NCBI GenBank assembly: GCA_024688095.1
Contig: JAILEJ010000018.1
Coordinates: 1-5,350 of the forward strand
Origin: Butyrivibrio sp.
GTDB lineage: Bacteria > Bacillota > Clostridia > Lachnospirales > Lachnospiraceae
Direction: 5' to 3'
DNA: 5,350 nucleotides
Shown here: positions 1-4,170 of the stretch, one piece after another
How the letters are laid out: each line of letters opens with the position of its first letter
Position numbering within the stretch: the first letter of the stretch is position 1
Made by a program: the position numbers and the translations under genes
Notes under the pieces: generated by a model
Told to the model about the DNA's origin: nothing
The model's database searches: none
What the model saw: the letters and a program-made list of their open reading frames with translations, nothing else

Positions 1-197
1 AGTCCATCATCGCTGGCAAAATAAATCTGTGTCTTTATTCTTGATGCCAAAAGCTTTTTATCAGAACCTGATATCATGCCATTAATTATTCTTGCACCTA
101 TGGCAAGCATTTCATCAAAATGAGTGGTAATATCTTCAGAACCGAGGATTTCCAGAATTCTAATTTCATATTCTTCCAGGGTATGTATATCTTTCAT
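1..197 (-). CDS. Unrecognised protein, N-terminal 65 residues (3' end beyond window)
   Basis: This open frame starts at ATG 197-195 and runs uninterrupted off the left edge. The start is supported by a consensus AGGAGG (211-206) eight bases upstream. The visible protein begins MKDIHTLEEYEIRILEILG and ends near IYFASDDG. It is predicted to be soluble and mostly helical, with no signal peptide or membrane segment visible. I do not recognise a family. Its position after fliS is where many flagellar clusters carry fliT or another small chaperone or accessory gene, but no FliT signature is visible, so that is only a positional guess. It is separated from fliS by 265 nt containing a terminator-like hairpin, so it may be a separate unit. 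The coding call is fairly secure because of the ribosome site and codon pattern; the function is unknown. Confidence 0.7.
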   Translation of the reverse strand, partial: MKDIHTLEEYEIRILEILGSEDITTHFDEMLAIGARIINGMISGSDKKLLASRIKTQIYFASDDG

Positions 198-205
198 CTA
201 TAAAG

Positions 206-211
206 CCTCCT
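206..211 (-). promoter_or_regulatory. Shine-Dalgarno of the unrecognised gene
   Basis: A consensus AGGAGG lies eight bases before ATG 197-195 and fixes that start. The surrounding bases read GCAAGGAGGC, which contains the CANGGANG core of CsrA-binding sites closed by only three base pairs. That resemblance could be chance, because any AGGAGG preceded by CA gives it. Confidence 0.75.
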
Positions 212-270
212 TGCTAAAAAGCTGCAATTTTTATTCTTGCTGTATTCTTAGTGAGTTTCTTTCACTGATT

Positions 271-307
271 AAAAGACAATGGCTCGAAAGTACTACCCTT
301 CGAGCCA
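271..307 (-). terminator. Probable intrinsic terminator after fliS
   Basis: Read on the minus strand, TGGCTCGAA (307-299) pairs perfectly with TTCGAGCCA (288-280) around a 10-nt loop. This gives a 9-bp stem with five G-C pairs. It is followed by TTGTCTTTT (279-271), a broken U-tract with seven U in nine. On the plus strand the downstream side is A-rich, so the minus orientation is favoured. It lies about 155 nt past the fliS stop and would end the flaG-fliD-fliS transcript. The interrupted U-tract and the distance make it moderate rather than certain. Confidence 0.55.
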
Positions 308-462
308 AATATACAAATTTTATTTCCCCTTAAAACTTTTCTCCCGTCAAAGTATTATGAAATATACGAATAAATTAGATCACAATATTTTTATATCAGT
401 TTAGGTTCCTATATTCAATTAAATTTGTCTTAAAATTTAGTTATATTATAATATATTGCAGC

Positions 463-867
463 TTAAGCTGTAGCTGTTGTCTTTGAGGCCTTCATAGCTT
501 CAGCCCAGGCATCCTTCATAGTATGAAGATGCTTGTTAACTTCTTTTAAGATTTCAAGTGCGTCGTCATGATTAAGATCAGCTTCTACAAGTCTCTTTAA
601 CAGATACTTATATACATTCTCAAAATCCTTTGATACTTCAAATCTCATATCCAGTGTATTATTCAGATAATCGATGATATTTTCAACCTTAAGGAGATAG
701 TCGGTCATCTTTTTATCATCGCCCTTTTCTTTGGCCATCTCTGCAATATTGCAGAATTTGATAGCACCTTCATATAGCATAAGCGTCAATTCTTCAGGCT
801 TTGCACTCATTATTTTCTGAGTCTGATATTGATTTACCTGATTGGCGTATGGATTTCTTCCTAGCAT
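463..867 (-). CDS. fliS: Flagellar export chaperone FliS
   Basis: FliS is a cytoplasmic helical-bundle chaperone that binds the C-terminus of newly made flagellin, keeps it monomeric and delivers it to the flagellar type III export gate. The 134-residue product matches the usual family length. Family hallmarks are visible in order: an N-terminal Tyr/Asn/Gln-rich segment (NPYANQVNQYQ), the helix-1 block SAKPEELTLMLYEGAIKFC (residues 21-39), IIDYLNNTLD (about 64-73) leading into the DFENVYKYLLKRLVEAD block (about 81-97), and the terminal DAWAEAMK. The start ATG has GAGAGG (880-875) seven bases upstream. The gene follows fliD by 46 nt and is most likely co-transcribed with flaG and fliD, the usual arrangement. 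The C-terminal tail (KTTATA) is short and polar. Confidence 0.97.
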   Translation of the reverse strand: MLGRNPYANQVNQYQTQKIMSAKPEELTLMLYEGAIKFCNIAEMAKEKGDDKKMTDYLLKVENIIDYLNNTLDMRFEVSKDFENVYKYLLKRLVEADLNHDDALEILKEVNKHLHTMKDAWAEAMKASKTTATA

Positions 868-913
868 ATCGTAACCTCTCTTTATTCTTCACACACATTT
901 TTTAAAGATACAA

Positions 914-2491
914 TTATGATCCAAGCAGTCCTGACAAAGAACTTTGCTGGGAATTTAGCTTAGACAGTGCTGTCTCCATTGCAGAGAACTGATCGTAATA
1001 CTTGTCTTCAAGATCTGTCAGAGCTTCCTGCGCATCTTCAAGCTCTGTAGTATACTTATCATACTGTTTCTTCATAGCCTTATCTTCATATACAGTAAAA
1101 GAGCTGCTAAAGTCCGTAGACTTCATTAAATCTCCCACCTTACTATAAAGTGAACTTGTAAGACTACTGAAAAATTCTGTTACAAGGTCTGGATCTGATG
1201 CTATAAGTGCACTCAATTTATCTTCTTCACTTGAAACATCATCATCTTCTTCATCACCATCAATATGATATATACCACGCTCATTTTCATCTGTATTAAA
1301 GTAGCTTCCTGTTGCTATACCAAAAGTAGAAAGAGCTATATTCTTTGTTACTCCATCTTTGTTGGTAAGACTGAATGTAGAAAGCATTATATTCTTCATG
1401 GCATTTTTTACTTTACCAAGAATACTGTCTCCGGAAAGAAGCCCTTCATCAATCTTGTTGTTCCAGTCCTCAATTTCCTGATCAGTCATCTCATCTTCCT
1501 GTTCAGCTGTCAGTACATCATAATCATCACAGTCATCTGCGTTATATAATGTATCCATCTCTTTGATCAGCTCGTTATATTCTGTAATAAAGCTCTTGAT
1601 CATATCATAGACGCCGCTGGTATCATTCTTGGTTGTAAGAGTGATTCCTGTAGCTTCCTGATTGGCTGTTATTGTAAGACCATTGATTTCAAATACATTT
1701 GTGTTATTTGTATATGTAACACCATTTAGTGAAATCTCTGCATCTGCTCCATCCTGATGAGTAGCAGTATTGCTGACTTCTACAGTATTACCATCATCAT
1801 CTGTATAGCTGCTTGCTGTAAGAAGACCAAGTGCTGCAAGACCTGCACTTCCAAGAGTGCTGTTGTCTTCATCAATTGAAAAACTCTCATCTGCACCTGT
1901 TTCACTTGATGCTATATAGAATCTGTTATTGGTATAGTCAAAGCTTGCATTTACTGAATATCCACTTGCAGATTCTGCGCTTTGCAAATTGGAAAGGAAA
2001 TCACTTATTGAATCGGATGCATTTACAGATACCTCAACTGATTCAGTTGTATCTCCAGTTCCAAATTTAAGTGTAATCTTTCCACTTGTAGTTATCCCAA
2101 GGTCTGAAAGTGTTGTACTTGATGTTATATCCGAGTCGCTTTGGCTTGTAACAGTACCGCCTGTCAGATATCCACTTTTTGCAAGTGAATTGATATCAAG
2201 TGACTGTGTACTGTTCATGGCAGAGCTTCCGGTAACTACTGTAACCGCATCAGAATCCGTGGAAGTTGTAGTCTTCTTATTAAAAGTTCCTTCCAGACGC
2301 ATACTTGAAAGTGAGCCTTTATAGAAGCTTACAATCTTTGTATTTAATTCTTTCCATTTATCCTGCTTGAGTTCGAGCTTTTTCTGTTTACTTTTTATAC
2401 TGTCAACCTTATCACTTTGAACTTTTGTAAGCTCAGTGATTATTGATTCAGTATCCAGTCCCGAATTCATACCGGTAATTCTAATTGTCAT
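914..2491 (-). CDS. fliD: Flagellar filament cap protein FliD (HAP2)
   Basis: FliD forms the oligomeric cap at the filament tip and assists the folding and insertion of flagellin subunits exported through the channel. The product is 525 residues. The FliD N-terminal domain covers about 1-110, with the hallmark GMNSGLDTESIITELTKVQ followed by a charged helix. A variable Ser/Thr/Asp-rich middle includes a flagellin IN-like stretch (about 135-210, ending IASSETGADESFSI). The C-terminal domain (about 250-520) begins AEISLNGVTY and includes TSGVYDMIKSFITEYNELI and the LTAEQEDEMTDQEIEDWN block. A heptad-like helix (about 470-515) forms the terminal coiled coil. There is no cleavable signal peptide, as expected for a type III export substrate. 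An acidic run (GDEEDDDVSSEED, about 412-424) interrupts the C-terminal domain. The start has a modest AAAAGG eight bases upstream, and 70 nt separate it from flaG. Confidence 0.97.
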   Translation of the reverse strand: MTIRITGMNSGLDTESIITELTKVQSDKVDSIKSKQKKLELKQDKWKELNTKIVSFYKGSLSSMRLEGTFNKKTTTSTDSDAVTVVTGSSAMNSTQSLDINSLAKSGYLTGGTVTSQSDSDITSSTTLSDLGITTSGKITLKFGTGDTTESVEVSVNASDSISDFLSNLQSAESASGYSVNASFDYTNNRFYIASSETGADESFSIDEDNSTLGSAGLAALGLLTASSYTDDDGNTVEVSNTATHQDGADAEISLNGVTYTNNTNVFEINGLTITANQEATGITLTTKNDTSGVYDMIKSFITEYNELIKEMDTLYNADDCDDYDVLTAEQEDEMTDQEIEDWNNKIDEGLLSGDSILGKVKNAMKNIMLSTFSLTNKDGVTKNIALSTFGIATGSYFNTDENERGIYHIDGDEEDDDVSSEEDKLSALIASDPDLVTEFFSSLTSSLYSKVGDLMKSTDFSSSFTVYEDKAMKKQYDKYTTELEDAQEALTDLEDKYYDQFSAMETALSKLNSQQSSLSGLLGS

Positions 2492-2512
2492 ATGTAATAC
2501 CTTTTCCTATCC

Positions 2513-2538
2513 CAAGGCCGACTTTAACTAAGGCCTTG
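2513..2538 (-). repeat. Inverted repeat / RNA hairpin in the flaG-fliD spacer
   Basis: On the minus strand CAAGGCC (2538-2532) pairs exactly with GGCCTTG (2519-2513) around a 12-nt loop. Neither strand continues into a T-tract, so it is not an intrinsic terminator. It lies between the flaG stop and the fliD ribosome site, where a stem could stabilise a processed end or modulate fliD translation. The first arm also contains the self-complementary AAGGCCTT. Confidence 0.5.
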
Positions 2539-2561
2539 TACTAAACATACGTCAGAACCGG

Positions 2562-3008
2562 TCAACCCTTTTCGTCAATCATCATTCCTGCAAGCTCCCA
2601 TGCCTTTGCAATCATATCAAGAGTCTTTTCAGGAGGCAGTTCCTTGATAACTTCCTTGGTTTCTTTATCTACAATTTTTATGGTAATTCTGTTTGTATCT
2701 TCATGTATGCCAAATACAGCCTCTGAATTATTGGTCATCTTCTTGTTCATCTCCTGGATGGCCTTCTTAATTCTGGCATTCTCCTGCTCTACAAACTCTT
2801 CATTTTCAGCTTTAGAGCTTACAGATTCAGGTTTCTCAGGCATCTTAGGATTATTATCCCTGGTTGTATCCTGAGAAATATTTGGCTTATTGTCAGAAGG
2901 AAACTCTACTACACGTTCTGCCTTCTGAACGTTATCAACTCTTTGCGGACTTTTTGTCTGTACTGCCTGATTAACAGCCTGTACATTTCTGATTGCTTCC
3001 ATTGCCAT
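2562..3008 (-). CDS. flaG: Flagellar protein FlaG
   Basis: FlaG proteins are small flagellar proteins usually encoded just before fliD; in several bacteria they affect filament length. The product is 148 residues from ATG 3008. The N-terminal half (about 1-70) is polar and probably disordered. It is followed by a charged helix (about 70-95) and the conserved FlaG core: VFGIHEDTNRITIKIVDKET (about 98-117), then EVIKELPPEKTLDMIAKAWEL. The EVIxxxPPE motif is diagnostic. The frame stays open upstream to 3104 (TTG), but I chose 3008 because GGAGGTGAG (3023-3015) sits just before it and because the longer version would run through the sigma-28-like element at 3086-3113. The gene is first in a flaG-fliD-fliS unit. 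Its ribosome site lies inside a predicted CsrA-binding hairpin. Confidence 0.93.
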   Translation of the reverse strand: MAMEAIRNVQAVNQAVQTKSPQRVDNVQKAERVVEFPSDNKPNISQDTTRDNNPKMPEKPESVSSKAENEEFVEQENARIKKAIQEMNKKMTNNSEAVFGIHEDTNRITIKIVDKETKEVIKELPPEKTLDMIAKAWELAGMMIDEKG

Positions 3009-3014
3009 TTCTTT

Positions 3015-3053
3015 CTCACCTCCATGTGAATTCAGAGCGTCCTTTTTGCTCTG
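3015..3053 (-). promoter_or_regulatory. Predicted dual CsrA-binding site over the flaG ribosome binding site
   Basis: Two adjacent hairpins are visible in the flaG leader, read on the minus strand. The distal one pairs CAGAGC (3053-3048) with GCTCTG (3038-3033) around the loop AAAAAGGAC. The proximal one pairs TTCAC (3030-3026) with GTGAG (3019-3015), one pair being U-G, around the hexaloop ATGGAG. The proximal site reads ACATGGAGGT (3027-3018), a full match to the CsrA consensus core ACANGGANGU, and it overlaps the Shine-Dalgarno. The two GGA triplets are 19 nt apart, a spacing suited to one CsrA dimer bridging both sites. By analogy with known CsrA targets such as B. subtilis hag, binding would block ribosome access. 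Direct regulation is inference. Confidence 0.6.
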
Positions 3054-3085
3054 TATGCAACTGTTTAACTCTGACCTTTTAATAA

Positions 3086-3113
3086 TTATCGGCATAATTC
3101 CCAATAACCTTTG
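3086..3113 (-). promoter_or_regulatory. Second, weaker sigma-28-like promoter in the flaG leader
   Basis: A perfect GCCGATAA (3093-3086) is preceded, 12 nt upstream, by CAAAGGTT (3113-3106), which matches six of eight bases of the sigma-28 -35 element. The spacer is one base longer than optimal. Initiation near 3079 would give a leader of about 70 nt that still contains both GGA hairpins. A separate perfect TAAAGTTT at 3131-3124 is 30 nt from this -10 element and too far to serve it. This could be a real secondary promoter or a decayed copy. Confidence 0.4.
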
Positions 3114-3186
3114 GCCTTTTATTAAACTTTAATCTAATTTGAAATATATCTAAAAAGAACAATACTATATTATTCTTCTACTACCT

Positions 3187-3213
3187 TTATCGGATAATAT
3201 TTGAAAAACTTTA
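3187..3213 (-). promoter_or_regulatory. Sigma-28 (SigD/FliA) promoter for flaG-fliD-fliS
   Basis: On the minus strand the -35 element is TAAAGTTT (3213-3206), followed by an 11-nt spacer and the -10 element TCCGATAA (3194-3187). Compared with the classical TAAAGTTT-N11-GCCGATAA flagellar late-gene promoter, only one base differs. It lies directly downstream of the csrA terminator and upstream of flaG, exactly where a new unit must start. Transcription would begin near 3180, giving a leader of roughly 170 nt that carries both predicted CsrA hairpins. Confidence 0.85.
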
Positions 3214-3242
3214 CTATTTTATATTTTTTTAATAAATTAAGT

Positions 3243-3278
3243 AAAAAAAAGCTGCTACATTTTTATAATGTAACAGCT
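3243..3278 (-). terminator. Intrinsic terminator after csrA
   Basis: On the minus strand AGCTGTTACATT (3278-3267) pairs with AATGTAGCAGCT (3261-3250). This makes a 12-bp stem with a single G-U wobble and a 5-nt loop, and eight T follow (3250-3243, the first shared with the stem). It starts 34 nt past the csrA stop and has no matching T-tract on the plus strand. It closes the flgL-fliW-csrA transcript before the sigma-28 promoter of the next unit. Confidence 0.92.
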
Positions 3279-3312
3279 AAGAAGCATAATTATGTATTTT
3301 TTATTGCGCAAA

Positions 3313-3534
3313 TCATTTGCCCAACAATTTGTTGAGTTCCGCAATACCATCCAGATTTGTTGCAGCCTGGTTTTCCTGCTGAATCTGGAGATAAACCTCT
3401 TTTCTATAAATCGGAATTTCCTTAGGGGCAGCAATACCAATCTTGATCTGATCGCCACGGATATCCAATATTGTAATCTCTATATTATTATTTATAATAA
3501 TAGCCTCATTCTTTTTCCTGGATAATGCTAACAT
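3313..3534 (-). CDS. csrA: Carbon storage / translational regulator CsrA
   Basis: CsrA is a small homodimeric RNA-binding protein that grips GGA-containing hairpins in mRNA leaders and usually represses translation. In Gram-positive flagellates it restrains flagellin synthesis. The 73-residue product begins MLALSRKKNEAIIINN. It has the RNA-contacting residues Leu4, Arg6 and Arg44 and the motif GDQIKIGIAAPKE (27-39). Its helical tail is extended, as in B. subtilis CsrA, and keeps Asn55, a residue tied to FliW binding in that species. AGAGG (3545-3541) lies six bases before the start. It follows fliW by 52 nt and is terminated just downstream. The next unit (flaG) carries a predicted binding site for it. 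Confidence 0.97.
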   Translation of the reverse strand: MLALSRKKNEAIIINNNIEITILDIRGDQIKIGIAAPKEIPIYRKEVYLQIQQENQAATNLDGIAELNKLLGK

Positions 3535-3586
3535 GTTCGTCCTCTCATTCTCTGCTCGTTTATTTATAAATCATCATATCTACGAA

Positions 3587-4051
3587 TTATTTTTCTTCTG
3601 TAGCAGCATTCTTCTGCTTTTGCAAATATTCATATATAGGATATTTTACCATATATTCATCATCATCGAGAATAATTTGAACAGCTTTGCAATTGTCTGA
3701 GTTAATAATAATAGGTCCCTTCAGATTAACTGTCATTTTTGTAAGATCAGAAGGTACTGTAACTGTAACAAGTACCAGCATATCATCATTTAGTGGCATT
3801 AAAGGTTTCAAAACCTCATCTTCTACCACCGGGTTGTAATCCGGCTTTACTTTAAGCGGATCAATAACGGGAAGTGCGAATGCCGGTTCATCCAGAGACT
3901 GAAGCCATCTGATAAGGCTGCTATCTCTCTCGCCATCATGCATAAGAGCAAACTTCGTCATACCCGGAAATCCAACTATGCCCTGTGGGAAATTAATGAT
4001 CTTGTCATCTTCAATTTCAATTTCACCGAAAATCCTAGTTGTTAACTTCAT
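3587..4051 (-). CDS. fliW: Flagellar assembly factor FliW
   Basis: FliW is a cytoplasmic beta-barrel protein that binds either flagellin or CsrA. When flagellin is exported, freed FliW allosterically inhibits CsrA and relieves translational repression. The product is 154 residues, typical for the family. Visible hallmarks are the N-terminal FGEIEIEDDKIINFPQGIVG with FPG after it (about 8-30), a central LDEPAFALPVIDPL (about 53-66), the VNLKGPIIINSDN block (about 108-120), QIILDDDEY and the tail KYPIYEYL. AGGAGG (4062-4057) lies five bases before ATG. It directly precedes csrA, the standard arrangement. The acidic DDDEY loop and a charged C-terminal extension (QKQKNAATEEK) are the only individual touches. 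Confidence 0.96.
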   Translation of the reverse strand: MKLTTRIFGEIEIEDDKIINFPQGIVGFPGMTKFALMHDGERDSSLIRWLQSLDEPAFALPVIDPLKVKPDYNPVVEDEVLKPLMPLNDDMLVLVTVTVPSDLTKMTVNLKGPIIINSDNCKAVQIILDDDEYMVKYPIYEYLQKQKNAATEEK

Positions 4052-4081
4052 CTCTACCTCCTGAGTAGTTAGTAATACGAA

Positions 4082-4114
4082 AAGTTTGAAAATTCACAGA
4101 ACTTCCAAACTTTC
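4082..4114 (-). repeat. Long A/U-rich RNA hairpin in the flgL-fliW spacer
   Basis: On the minus strand positions 4114-4100 (AAAGTTTGGAAGTTC) can pair with 4096-4082 (GAATTTTCAAACTTT) around a TGT triloop. That is 15 consecutive pairs, two of them G-U. On the plus strand the same positions would be A-C mismatches, so the structure makes sense only as minus-strand RNA. The downstream bases (TCGTATTAC) are not a U-tract, so it is not a clear terminator. It lies about 30 nt before fliW and may stabilise a processed end or modulate fliW-csrA expression relative to flgL. Confidence 0.6.
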
Positions 4115-4125
4115 CTTACTTTTTA

Positions 4126-4153
4126 TTATATATGTTTAGTTAAATTAAAACAA
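4126..4153 (-). promoter_or_regulatory. Possible sigma-A promoter for fliW-csrA
   Basis: On the minus strand a perfect -10 hexamer TATAAT (4131-4126) is preceded, about 16 nt upstream, by TTGTTT (4153-4148), which matches only three of six -35 bases. The surrounding region is very A/T-rich, so chance matches are likely. If real, it would give fliW-csrA their own vegetative transcription, and the hairpin at 4114-4082 would open the leader. Confidence 0.3.
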
Positions 4154-4170
4154 CAAGCAAAATTAAATCA

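Larger units (their letters stand above)
198..462. other. Spacer between fliS and the unrecognised gene
   Basis: This A/T-rich stretch has no credible coding frame on either strand; a short plus-strand frame over it lacks a ribosome site. It holds the terminator-like hairpin (307-271), an A/T palindrome (442-455) and the Shine-Dalgarno for the gene starting at 197. I looked for sigma-A and sigma-28 promoters reading leftward and found none convincing. How the downstream gene is transcribed, whether by read-through or by an unrecognised promoter, is therefore unclear. Confidence 0.5.

Noticed and set aside
124..333. Plus-strand frame of 69 codons in the left end
   Set aside because: It has no ribosome site, crosses the terminator-like hairpin and is antisense to the start of the minus-strand gene at 197.
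384..404. Sigma-28-like CTGATAT (minus strand) downstream of fliS
   Set aside because: There is no TAAA-type -35 element at the required spacing, so it is not called as a promoter for the gene starting at 197.
442..455. 14-nt A/T palindrome downstream of fliS
   Set aside because: Pure A/T palindromes are expected by chance in such A/T-rich spacer; no partner element supports an operator.
459..470. 12-nt perfect palindrome CAGCTTAAGCTG spanning the fliS stop, considered as a terminator
   Set aside because: The stem would be only four pairs with a TTAA loop, and the following bases (CAATATATTA) contain no T-tract.
1265..1549. Plus-strand frame of 94 codons with hydrophobic stretches
   Set aside because: It is antisense to fliD. 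The hydrophobic runs are the complement of acidic codons (GAT/GAA) in FliD, not a membrane protein.
1989..2324. Plus-strand open frame of 111 codons antisense to fliD
   Set aside because: It lies entirely over the well-supported fliD coding region, has no convincing ribosome site and has a composition typical of an antisense shadow.
3009..3104. N-terminal extension of FlaG from a TTG at 3104
   Set aside because: The extension lacks a good ribosome site and runs through a sigma-28-like element and the GGA hairpins. The ATG at 3008 has a strong GGAGG and gives a typical FlaG N-terminus.
3255..3458. Minus-strand 67-codon frame overlapping csrA in another frame
   Set aside because: It overlaps the unambiguous csrA gene and the terminator and has no independent support.
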